Source: CAYGZM01 sp964354365 (GTDB lineage: Bacteria; Planctomycetota; Phycisphaerae; Sedimentisphaerales; Anaerobacaceae). From it: a stretch of DNA of 7,220 nucleotides. The notes under the pieces were generated by a model that made no database searches, was not told the origin of the DNA, and saw nothing but the letters and a program-made list of their open reading frames with translations. Shown in pieces: positions 1 to 5,342 of the stretch (positions are counted from its first letter, which is position 1; the number at the start of each line of letters is the position of its first letter). The stretch spans positions 1-7,220 of the forward strand of contig CAYGZM010000173.1 in NCBI GenBank assembly GCA_964354365.1, in the 5' to 3' direction. The translations under genes were made by a program, and so were the position numbers.

Positions 1-106
1 TCGCGTGCAGGGCTGAGTGAAACTTCTCAAAGTCAACCGGATTGTCCTGCGGGGCATCAAGAGGTTTCTGATCGGCCTCGATGCCCCGGATCTTGGTGCT
101 GGCCAT
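1..106 (-). CDS. fliI: Probable FliI, flagellar export ATPase (N-terminus only, cut by window edge)
   Basis: An open frame starts at ATG 106-104 and runs off the left edge without a stop. It gives 35 residues beginning MASTKIRGIEADQK and ending FEKFHSALHA. The start is supported by a strong Shine-Dalgarno stretch, GGAAGGTGA, about 11 nt upstream, overlapping the end of fliH; the intergenic gap is 5 nt. FliI is the hexameric ATPase of the flagellar type III export apparatus and partners with FliH. The identity rests on operon order (fliF-fliG-fliH-fliI is very conserved). The visible residues precede any Walker motif, so the sequence itself is not diagnostic. FliJ or another export gene is less likely. 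Confidence 0.6.
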   Translation of the reverse strand, partial: MASTKIRGIEADQKPLDAPQDNPVDFEKFHSALHA

Positions 107-111
107 ATACG

Positions 112-690
112 CTATTTCACCTTCCGTAGAGCTTTGCCGATTTGCTCCAGATGCTGGTCGATCAAAGATTCGATAATTCCCTTCGGGGTTTCAAGCACGC
201 ATTCCGCCCGCCCGATATTTGCATCCGGAACAAACTTAATGCCCGTAAAGTCTTCGCTTGACTCATTCTCCCGCAGCTTCTGCCATTCAGCAAGGTCCGC
301 AGGATTCAAGTGCACCACCACATCCTGACGGACGGGAGCATTACTGAGCGCCTCTTTTATGATGGGTTCTATTTTGTAGTCCCCATTTTCCACTTTTTGA
401 GCCAGGATCTTTCGGGCGATCTCCACCGAGAGTCTGGCAATTTCCTCTTTATGCGCCGCAAACGTGGTCTCGTAGAATTCGTTGAGCCTGGCAATCACTT
501 CCCTGAGGGCCTGATTCGCCTGGGAAAGTGCGGCTCTTTGAGCCTCCACATCCTGCATTCTCGATTCTGGATTCTCGTCGCTCGTGGGTGCGAGTATCGA
601 GTATCCGGTATCGAGCTTCTCGAAGTCCTTTTCGCAGATATTGGTCAACCCAATCGGCCTGTCAAGATGGACTGTCAGCGTTCCCGGCAT
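112..690 (-). CDS. fliH: FliH, flagellar export ATPase regulator
   Basis: This 192-residue protein fits FliH, the cytoplasmic dimer that binds the export ATPase FliI and links it to the C ring and export gate. Residues about 44-90 form a heptad-like helical stretch (RMQDVEAQRAAL, then EEIARLSVEIARKIL) as in FliH stalks. Residues about 90-192 match the FliH/YscL C-terminal domain, including a VHLNPAD segment, then VPDANIGRAECVLETPKG and a final helix LIDQHLEQIGKAL. It starts at ATG 690, 4 nt after the upstream FliG C-domain stop, with a weak AGGG as possible ribosome site, and stops at TAG. Oddity: residues 24-43 are encoded by a repeat element that also occurs between fliE and fliF, so this part of the N-terminus is probably inserted DNA. 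The FliH N-terminus is poorly conserved and can probably tolerate this. Domain identity is confident from sequence plus context. Confidence 0.88.
   Translation of the reverse strand: MPGTLTVHLDRPIGLTNICEKDFEKLDTGYSILAPTSDENPESRMQDVEAQRAALSQANQALREVIARLNEFYETTFAAHKEEIARLSVEIARKILAQKVENGDYKIEPIIKEALSNAPVRQDVVVHLNPADLAEWQKLRENESSEDFTGIKFVPDANIGRAECVLETPKGIIESLIDQHLEQIGKALRKVK
562..619 (-). repeat. 58-bp dispersed repeat, copy A, inside fliH coding sequence
   Basis: Positions 562-619 match 3795-3852 at 54 of 58 bases without gaps. The conserved core reads TTCTCGTCGCTCGTGGGT on the plus strand. It is flanked by short inverted ends (CTCGAT at 560-565, ATCGAGC at 610-616) and contains a GAGTATC/GGTATC 7-mer-like tandem part. 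In the fliH frame it encodes residues 24-43 with no stop. Copy B is also open in the corresponding frame. The true element ends are not known from two copies. Confidence 0.85.
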
Positions 691-694
691 CGTG

Positions 695-1153
695 CTATCG
701 CCCTATGAATCTGAGTTTGCCTGCTTCATTGGCTTCTCGCAACGGTTTGACAACCTCTTCCCTCGCATCAAGGACTTCCCTTTTCATTGGCTCCTGCATG
801 AGCGAAGCTTCCTCATCAAGCGTGGCCGCGGCCCGCTCGGATATATTCGAGCGTATCTTTTGCGTAATCTGGGCATCGGCTCCGTGGAGCGCCAAAGCCA
901 GTTTGCCCATTTCGACGCTTCGCAGCGCTTCCTGCAATGATCGGTCTGCTACGGAGGGAATATCTTCCCAGGTCAGCATCAAGCTCCTCACCATGGCGCA
1001 CGTGTGCTCGTCTTGCTTTTTGATCTCCTCAAGCAGCAGGTCTCTGAGTTCTATCGCCAGGCCGCTCAGCACAATAGCCAATTTCCGCAAGGCCTGCTCT
1101 GGTCGCTCTGCAAGGGTCTCTCCTTTGAGGCTTTTGAGCCGTTCGCTAACCAT
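695..1153 (-). CDS. fliG: FliG C-terminal half (ARM-C plus torque domain), separated from its N-M half by an in-frame TAG
   Basis: This 152-residue frame continues in the same phase as the upstream N-M half. The region 1153-695 carries what the C half of FliG normally has. A helical ARM-C segment (LAERPEQALRKLAIVL) is followed by SLMLTWEDI in the place of the MFxF-type motif. Then come the torque-helix region ADRSLQEALRSVEMGKLALALHGA, SNISERAAATLDEEASLM, and a terminal helix ending GKLRFIGR. FliG C domains contact the MotA stator and FliM. Read through the TAG, the joint product is 329 residues, the usual FliG length. ATG 1153 lies 12 nt after the TAG with no good ribosome site, so expression would need reinitiation or readthrough. 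The usual first Asp of the DDRS motif is Ala here. Stop is TAG at 697-695. It is either a separate C-module protein or the tail of an interrupted fliG. Confidence 0.82.
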   Translation of the reverse strand: MVSERLKSLKGETLAERPEQALRKLAIVLSGLAIELRDLLLEEIKKQDEHTCAMVRSLMLTWEDIPSVADRSLQEALRSVEMGKLALALHGADAQITQKIRSNISERAAATLDEEASLMQEPMKREVLDAREEVVKPLREANEAGKLRFIGR

Positions 1154-1165
1154 ACACTCAATTCG

Positions 1166-1168
1166 CTA
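1166..1168 (-). other. In-frame amber (TAG) codon at the FliG M/C domain junction
   Basis: The minus strand reads CCC GAA GTG AAG TAG CGA ATT GAG TGT ATG, translated P-E-V-K-stop-R-I-E-C-M. FliG proteins commonly read P-E-V-x-E-x-I/V-E-x-V/L-E-x-K-L here, so the stop aligns with a normally encoded residue and the frame is unbroken on both sides. One substitution from GAG, CAG or AAG would make it. UAG followed by C is a plausible leaky context, but nothing here proves readthrough. Confidence 0.9.
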
Positions 1169-1684
1169 CTTCACTTCGGGCCCCACGACGTCCGGATTGG
1201 TCATCTTGCAGACCGCTTTGACCTGGGTTTCTTTGCTCAAAAGCGACAAAACCTCCTGGCTTTTCTTCGGGTCCAGCTCCGATAGCACCACGGCAATCGT
1301 CTGCGGGCGCTCACCCTCCAGGGCAAGGACCAGCTCATCCGTGCTGGCTGAACGGATCTCCGCAAACGTCTTTTTCTTTTTTGGGGTCCTTATGATCTGA
1401 GATCTTATTTCCTCCGCCTTGTCTTTGCTGATGACGCTTGCAAGAGTCTCGTTGAGGAAATATCTCATACTGAAGGACTGTTTTGCCTTTTGATGAAGTG
1501 AGCCGAGGAACTCCTGGGCCACCTTCGCCTGTTCCTTGGCGTCATGCTGCTGTGATGCGTCGATTCGCGCAAGCTCCATGGTAATTTCGTGGATCTCCTC
1601 GGCGTCAAGCCCCTGGAGCAGTTCTGTTGTAGTGGCGGCGTCTAAACTCATCAACAGCATCGCAGCTTTTTGCTTACCCGTCAT
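1166..1684 (-). CDS. fliG: FliG, N and middle domains (second fliG copy), ending at in-frame TAG
   Basis: These 172 residues start MTGKQKAAMLLMSLDA, the typical FliG N-domain opening that packs on the FliF tail. Residues about 70-95 hold FLNETLASVISKDKAEEI, a common FliG N/M linker pattern. The middle (ARM-M) domain follows with GERPQTIAVVLSELDPKKSQEVLSLL, in which the usual EHPQ FliM-binding motif is ERPQ. The frame stops at TAG 1168-1166 just after GPEVK, and the C-domain continues in the same frame beyond it. The start is well supported: AAGG lies 9 nt before ATG 1684, and the gap to the preceding fliG-like gene is 6 nt. FliG is the rotor protein of the C ring and sets rotation direction with FliM. 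It may be an amber-interrupted gene, a real split FliG, a readthrough gene or a sequence error. Confidence 0.88.
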   Translation of the reverse strand: MTGKQKAAMLLMSLDAATTTELLQGLDAEEIHEITMELARIDASQQHDAKEQAKVAQEFLGSLHQKAKQSFSMRYFLNETLASVISKDKAEEIRSQIIRTPKKKKTFAEIRSASTDELVLALEGERPQTIAVVLSELDPKKSQEVLSLLSKETQVKAVCKMTNPDVVGPEVK

Positions 1685-1690
1685 TGGCGT

Positions 1691-2257
1691 TTACCTTATT
1701 GCTCTTGAGATATGCTTGCAGACCGTCTCCACTATTTGTGCCCTTGCCTCTGGGGTGGCCGCTTCGCTGTTGGCCATTCTGTTGATGGCGCTGACGCGGA
1801 TACCTTCGCCCAGGAAGCCGAGGACTTCCGCGCTCTTCTTTGCCGGCAGCTCCGACAGGGCCAGTGCGACGACCCGCGGGTGTTCGCGCTCCAGAACTGC
1901 GGCAATCGTCCCGGCATCAACCGAATCAATAGGTATGAACCCGCCGCGTTTGCGCGGCACATCCTGTGTCGGTCTCTTGATTTCCTCGGCACTGCCGGCG
2001 CCTGCGATGCTCTTGAGCATCTCGTTCAGGAAACTATTGATGTGAGATACCTTGTTGGCCTGCAGGGTATCGCAGAACTGTCGGGCAATTACGGTGCTTT
2101 GTATGTCGTCTCGACAAACCGCCCTCTTTATGTTGGCCAATTCCGCTGCCAATCCCTCAACCACCTGTGCATCAACGCCCTTGAGCAGTCTGGCCGCAGT
2201 CGGGGCGTCCAGACTCATCAGCAGTATCGCAGCTTTCTGTTTGCCTGTCAGCGCCAC
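1691..2257 (-). CDS. FliG-like protein with N and middle domains only (first fliG copy)
   Basis: This 188-residue FliG paralogue begins ALTGKQKAAILLMSLDAPTAARLL, closely matching the start of the next gene. It carries FLNEMLKSIAGAGSAEEI and then an ARM-M domain with EHPRVVALALSELPAKKSAEVLGFL (EHPQ varied to EHPR). It ends RAIR-TAA shortly after the helix that follows ARM-M. There is no ARM-C or torque domain, and the next gene begins 6 nt later, so no hidden C-domain follows it. The start is GTG 2257 with AAGGA about 10 nt upstream. FliF ends 4 nt before it, so translational coupling is likely. It probably can bind FliF and perhaps FliM, but cannot touch the stator. It may be a degenerate duplicate, a regulator or spacer subunit of the C ring, or half of a modular FliG. 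Confidence 0.85.
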   Translation of the reverse strand: MALTGKQKAAILLMSLDAPTAARLLKGVDAQVVEGLAAELANIKRAVCRDDIQSTVIARQFCDTLQANKVSHINSFLNEMLKSIAGAGSAEEIKRPTQDVPRKRGGFIPIDSVDAGTIAAVLEREHPRVVALALSELPAKKSAEVLGFLGEGIRVSAINRMANSEAATPEARAQIVETVCKHISRAIR

Positions 2258-2261
2258 TTGT

Positions 2262-3770
2262 CTAATCTTCCTTTTCTTCGATCCAGCTCAGAAATAGCTG
2301 TTTGACCTGCTCAGGATTCTTCCGCAGCGCGCCGGATATCTGTCTGCGCAGCACGACTGACTCCGATCCCTCTGCTCCGGCCGGCAGAAGACCAGCCATT
2401 GCTCCAGCCTCGGCCAGCTGGCCTGCCGCAACCGCCTGGGCCGCTTTATTCTTTGCGCCCCTGAATATCCTAAGGACCAGCAGGGCACAAATCGCCATGA
2501 TGCCCAAGGATGCCTGACGAACAATCGCCAAATAGCGCGTCCAGTTGGCCGGGGCCTCTTCAAGCAGCGCCTCAACAGGACGATTGAACTTCACATCCAC
2601 CACCTTGATCGACGAAGTGTCCGTCAGGCCGAGCGCATTCTTGATGATTTCCTGCACGTCGGCCACCTGCATTATTTTTGCCCCGGTGCCGCCGGCGGCT
2701 TCGTTCGCATCGGCATTGGACGGCGATAAATCGACAAAGGCCGCAACTTTCAGAGATGTGATCTTGCCCGGCAGGATCGTCTCCTGCTTCACGGTCTTGC
2801 CGACCTCATATTCAGTGGTGATTGTCTCGTCCTTTTTCGTTTTGCCCGGCGGGGCCGTGCCGCCGCTTGCCGATGCCCCCACAGGCCCGCCCTCGGAGCC
2901 GCTCTGAATCTCTTCCTTTGTGACTACCCCTTTAGGCTCATATTTTTCAGTGACGGTGTTGGTGCTGTTCATATCAATCGTCGCCCAGATGTTCACTGCC
3001 GCCCGACCCGGCCCAAGGACCGCGATAAGCATCTCCTCAACCTTGTTCTCTAAGTTGTCCTCCACCCTTTCCTTATAGGCCTGGACTGTCCCCGCCCCGT
3101 TGGCCATGGCCTGGTCCGATTCGCTTGAAAGAAGCCGGCCCTCGCTGTCTATTACGGTCACATTTTCCGACTTGAGCTCCTTGACGCTCCCGGCCACCAG
3201 GTGCGTGATTGCCGCAATATTCGAAGCGCTCAGTCTATAACCCGGCCGCAGCCGCAGGACAATAGAGGCGCTCGTCTCTCCGCCTTTGGATGCGAAGATG
3301 CTCTGCTCCGTGCTCACTATGTGAACCCGCGCGTGATCGACGCCCTCTATCATCTGAATACTCTTGGCCAGCTCATCCTGCAGCGCTCGCCTAAGATTGA
3401 CGTTTTGCACAAACGGGCTGATGCCGATCTTCTCGTCGTCAAATATCTTGTAGCCGCCCTGTTCGCCCACGGGCAGCCCCTCTTTTGCCATGTCCAGGCG
3501 AAGCTGATAGATATGCTGTTTCGGGGCATAGATGGTGGTCCCGCCGTTCCGCAATTCGTAAGGAATGTTTTTCTCGCTGATCTTTTCCGTTATTTTGGAG
3601 GCCTCCTCCGGCGACAATTGCTGGTACAGCATCCTCATATCAGGCCGCCGCGCCCAATGAACAAGCAGAGCGCCAACGATGCCAAAGGTAATAACCACGG
3701 CAATTAGAAGGGCTCGCTGAACCAGGCTGATGTTGCGCCAGACGGCCTGAATTTTTCGAAGAAAGTCCAT
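2262..3770 (-). CDS. fliF: FliF, flagellar MS-ring protein
   Basis: This 502-residue FliF forms the inner-membrane MS ring on which rod, export gate and switch assemble. A first transmembrane helix lies near residues 20-38 (ALLIAVVITFGIVGALLVHW). It is followed by the periplasmic YscJ/FliF ring-building domains (about 45-220) with NIPYELRNGG, LRRALQDELAKSI and GVDHARVHIV. The FliF-specific domain (about 250-410) contains a low-complexity Gly/Ala/Pro loop, GGPVGASASGGTAPPG. A second transmembrane helix spans about 413-436, and the cytoplasmic tail ends NPEQVKQLFLSWIEEKED, the usual FliG-N binding segment. It starts at ATG 3770 with AAAAGGA only about 3 nt away, a short spacing. Its leader contains the 58-bp repeat. 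Stop is TAG, 4 nt before the first fliG copy. Confidence 0.97.
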   Translation of the reverse strand: MDFLRKIQAVWRNISLVQRALLIAVVITFGIVGALLVHWARRPDMRMLYQQLSPEEASKITEKISEKNIPYELRNGGTTIYAPKQHIYQLRLDMAKEGLPVGEQGGYKIFDDEKIGISPFVQNVNLRRALQDELAKSIQMIEGVDHARVHIVSTEQSIFASKGGETSASIVLRLRPGYRLSASNIAAITHLVAGSVKELKSENVTVIDSEGRLLSSESDQAMANGAGTVQAYKERVEDNLENKVEEMLIAVLGPGRAAVNIWATIDMNSTNTVTEKYEPKGVVTKEEIQSGSEGGPVGASASGGTAPPGKTKKDETITTEYEVGKTVKQETILPGKITSLKVAAFVDLSPSNADANEAAGGTGAKIMQVADVQEIIKNALGLTDTSSIKVVDVKFNRPVEALLEEAPANWTRYLAIVRQASLGIMAICALLVLRIFRGAKNKAAQAVAAGQLAEAGAMAGLLPAGAEGSESVVLRRQISGALRKNPEQVKQLFLSWIEEKED

Positions 3771-3794
3771 TTATCCTTTTCGTTAATTGGCGCT

Positions 3795-3852
3795 CGATTC
3801 TCGATTCTCGTCGCTCGTGGGTCCGAGTATCCAGTATCCAGTATCGAGCTTC
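3795..3852 (-). repeat. 58-bp dispersed repeat, copy B, in the fliE-fliF spacer
   Basis: This is the second copy of the element found in fliH (54/58 identical). The plus strand shows a repeated GATTCTC on the left and a 7-mer tandem AGTATCC-AGTATCC-AGTATCG on the right. A 7-bp inverted repeat, GCTCGAT (3792-3798) and ATCGAGC (3843-3849), brackets the unit. An internal CTCG-tgggtc-CGAG can form a small hairpin. It occupies most of the 85-nt spacer and would lie in the fliF leader RNA, about 25-80 nt before the start codon. Confidence 0.85.
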
Positions 3853-3855
3853 CCG

Positions 3856-4179
3856 CTACAACTGCATATTCATAGTCTGTTTGTAGGCCTCAATCAGTTT
3901 GTTTCGAACACCCACCAGAAGCTTGAAGCTCATATCGGCCTTGGCCATCGCAGAGACCACCGAATTTATATCCGAGTTTTTGCCCGCTAAAAGGTCCTTT
4001 ATAGACGTATCCGACGACTGTTGAAGGTCATCGACCTTGGAGACATATTCCCCGACCGCCTTTATGGCCTTGTCAAAACCGCCTGCCTTGCCGTCGGCGC
4101 CGCCGACCTTGCCTGCTGTGAGGGATTCGGCATTTACGTTTGGCAGTATCGAGGTTACGTTCGGATTCAGATTGATCAT
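3856..4179 (-). CDS. fliE: FliE, MS ring-rod junction protein
   Basis: This 107-residue protein has the FliE C-terminal signature SFKLLVGVRNKLIEAYKQTMNMQL (compare the VRNKL-AY-MSMQ ending of enterobacterial FliE). FliE is the first exported rod component and joins the FliF ring to the rod proteins. The middle part, KAVGEYVSKVDDLQQSSD, is helical, and the N-terminus is short and Gly/Asn-rich. I chose ATG 4179 because AAGGA sits 8 nt upstream and it lies 16 nt after the flgC stop. The frame is open up to an ATG at 4224, but that start would run into flgC and adds no conserved residues. Stop is TAG. Confidence 0.94.
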   Translation of the reverse strand: MINLNPNVTSILPNVNAESLTAGKVGGADGKAGGFDKAIKAVGEYVSKVDDLQQSSDTSIKDLLAGKNSDINSVVSAMAKADMSFKLLVGVRNKLIEAYKQTMNMQL

Positions 4180-4195
4180 TATCTTGTTCCTTACT

Positions 4196-4600
4196 TTATC
4201 GAAGCAGCTCGAGTGTGGTCTCAACCATGCGCTGATAGCGCTTCAGCACGGCAACGTTCGCCTGATATGCGCGTGTTGCCATTGTCAGGTTGACCATCTC
4301 GATAGGCAGGTCCACGTTGGGCATCGTCACGTATCCCTGCTCGTCGGCATCGGGGTGGCCGGGTCTTAGGATTCTCGGAAGCTCGCTCATATCGGCGGCT
4401 ATCTCCTCGAGTGTTACGCCGCTCATACCGTCATCGTCCGCCTTGAATATAGCTTCGAGCCGCCGGTAGGGCTGCCCCTGGCCGTTGTCCGTTGACTGGG
4501 CATTCGCCACGTTGGACGAAATCACTCCCATGCTTTTCTTCTGCGCCTGCATGCCCGAAATCGCTATGTCTATTGGGCCGAAGCTGTTATTCACTTCCAT
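4196..4600 (-). CDS. flgC: FlgC, proximal rod protein
   Basis: This 134-residue protein matches FlgC, exported to the periplasm to build the proximal rod. The N-terminal rod/hook motif reads AISGMQAQKKSMGVISSNVANAQST (residues 13-37). PYRRLEAIF and the FlgC hallmark DADEQGYVTMPNVDLPIEMVNL follow at about 84-105. The C-terminal helix starts MATRAYQANVAVLKRYQRMVETTLELL. It starts at ATG 4600 with GGGAG 7 nt upstream and ends with TAA. Length is normal for the family. Confidence 0.97.
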   Translation of the reverse strand: MEVNNSFGPIDIAISGMQAQKKSMGVISSNVANAQSTDNGQGQPYRRLEAIFKADDDGMSGVTLEEIAADMSELPRILRPGHPDADEQGYVTMPNVDLPIEMVNLTMATRAYQANVAVLKRYQRMVETTLELLR

Positions 4601-4636
4601 TTGCCTGCTCCCGTTCGTGCCTGATTCCTTCCGGGC

Positions 4637-4660
4637 CGGCGTTCGACCTGTCGAACACCG
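4637..4660 (-). other. Intercistronic hairpin between flgB and flgC
   Basis: GTTCGAC (4641-4647) and GTCGAAC (4650-4656) are exact inverse complements separated by 2 nt. On the minus-strand RNA the stem extends outward through one U-G wobble and three further pairs, giving up to 11 bp with a tight loop. No T-run follows, so it is not an intrinsic terminator. It lies in the 79-nt flgB-flgC spacer and could be an RNA processing or stability element, or a repetitive palindrome. Confidence 0.6.
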
Positions 4661-4679
4661 ATGACTCCAAGCTCTGCAA

Positions 4680-5039
4680 TTACCTTACGTTAATGGCCGC
4701 CTCCATCTGCAGATACCTTTTATTGAGCAGCCTGACGTATGCCTTGTGGCGAAGGGTATTCTTCACCATTTCCCCAACCTCAACCTCCAGATTGACGTCG
4801 TTGCCGTTCGCACCCACAGGTGTTTGCTGGGGTTGGTATATCTGCGGTGTGATCTTGCCAAGTTCGACCGCCCCACGCGAATCCATAGCTTTGGCGAGCA
4901 ATTGCTCGAACTTGATGTCAATCCTGCGGTAGCCCGGCGTCTGCATGTTGGCGACGTTGTTGGTGATTGCCTGTTGGCGAAGGCTTTCGGCCTTCATCCC
5001 GGCTTCGAGGAAATCAACGATGTTGCTTATCTTGGACAC
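4680..5039 (-). CDS. flgB: FlgB, proximal rod protein
   Basis: This 119-residue protein is FlgB, the rod subunit next to FliE. It has SLRQQAITNNVANMQTPGYRRIDIKFEQLL, with the rod-family ANxxTPGY motif at residues about 30-37. Next come QTPVGANGNDVNLEVEVGEMVKNTLRHKAYVRLLNKRY and a C-terminal helix ending AAINVR. The start is GTG 5039, with AGGA 8 nt upstream. An in-frame ATG at 5156 would add 39 residues, but it lies upstream of the sigma-54 promoter and its expected transcription start near 5079, so it would not be in that mRNA. FlgB proteins also usually begin close to the LRQQ helix. It is the first gene of the operon; stop is TAA. Confidence 0.95.
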   Translation of the reverse strand: MSKISNIVDFLEAGMKAESLRQQAITNNVANMQTPGYRRIDIKFEQLLAKAMDSRGAVELGKITPQIYQPQQTPVGANGNDVNLEVEVGEMVKNTLRHKAYVRLLNKRYLQMEAAINVR

Positions 5040-5089
5040 TTCAGTATTCCTGCTATCCTTGCACAAACCTTCTTTGTCGAAGGGAAATG

Positions 5090-5105
5090 AGCAATAAGCG
5101 TGCCA
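5090..5105 (-). promoter_or_regulatory. Sigma-54 (-24/-12) promoter of the flgB operon
   Basis: The minus strand reads TGGCACGCTTATTGCT, an exact match to the sigma-54 consensus TGGCACG-N4-TTGCW. The essential GG (5104-5103) and GC (5092-5091) are separated by 10 nt. With C5091 at -12, transcription would start near 5079, giving a leader of about 40 nt before the flgB GTG. Flagellar rod/basal-body genes are often sigma-54 dependent and need an AAA+ activator of the NtrC/FlrC/FlgR type. Confidence 0.9.
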
Positions 5106-5136
5106 GATGCTCCCGGCTGCATGTTTTTGCCCCACC

Positions 5137-5167
5137 AACCGCCCAATTTGGCTCAAAAACCGCCCAA
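5137..5167 (-). promoter_or_regulatory. Paired 10-bp direct repeats upstream of the sigma-54 promoter
   Basis: AACCGCCCAA on the plus strand (TTGGGCGGTT on the minus strand) occurs at 5137-5146 and again identically at 5158-5167. The start-to-start spacing is 21 bp, two helical turns. They lie about 58-88 bp upstream of the predicted start near 5079, a plausible position for activator binding. The function is inferred only from position and symmetry. Confidence 0.5.
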
Positions 5168-5168
5168 A

Positions 5169-5181
5169 ATCGATATTCGAT
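5169..5181. promoter_or_regulatory. 13-nt palindrome ATCGA-TAT-TCGAT
   Basis: This perfect inverted repeat with a 3-nt centre sits directly beside the second direct repeat, about 90-102 bp upstream of the predicted flgB operon start. It is a possible dimeric regulator site, without independent evidence. Confidence 0.3.
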
Positions 5182-5306
5182 GCCTATCGGAGCGGTAGTC
5201 CGGGCGTCAGGATTCCATACAGGCCGATGTGTTTCTTTACACCTTTACCCAGCCGTATATGGTATGCCCGCGACTGGAAATTTCTGCCTCATGTAAGGAA
5301 TATTCT

Positions 5307-5320
5307 TCTGCAATTGCAGA
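5307..5320. promoter_or_regulatory. 14-bp perfect palindrome TCTGCAATTGCAGA
   Basis: The two 7-base halves are exact inverse complements. It lies in the middle of the divergent region, about 130 bp before the fliK ATG, and could be an operator for a dimeric regulator. It matches no regulator site I recognise. Confidence 0.35.
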
Positions 5321-5342
5321 GACCGGCGCGGCCTACATACGC

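Noticed and set aside
1166..1168. Global UAG recoding (pyrrolysine-type) as the explanation of the FliG stop
   Set aside because: TAG ends five genes of the window at their expected C-termini (fliH, FliG C half, fliF, fliE, fliK), so it functions as a normal stop here; context-specific readthrough remains possible.
528..1400. Long plus-strand open frame across fliH and fliG
   Set aside because: It is antisense to well-supported flagellar genes, Ser/Arg-rich, with no family resemblance; a shadow of minus-strand codon use.
4180..4224. A longer fliE from ATG 4224
   Set aside because: It would overlap the end of flgC, and ATG 4179 has AAGGA at ideal spacing.
5118..5134. A second sigma-54-like GG-N10-GC spacing on the minus strand (GGGGCAAAAACATGCA)
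   Set aside because: Only the GG and TGCA parts fit, and the perfect promoter at 5105-5090 lies closer to flgB.
5040..5156. A longer flgB from ATG 5156 (158 residues)
   Set aside because: The added residues are not FlgB-like, and the start lies upstream of the predicted transcription start; GTG 5039 has a good ribosome site.
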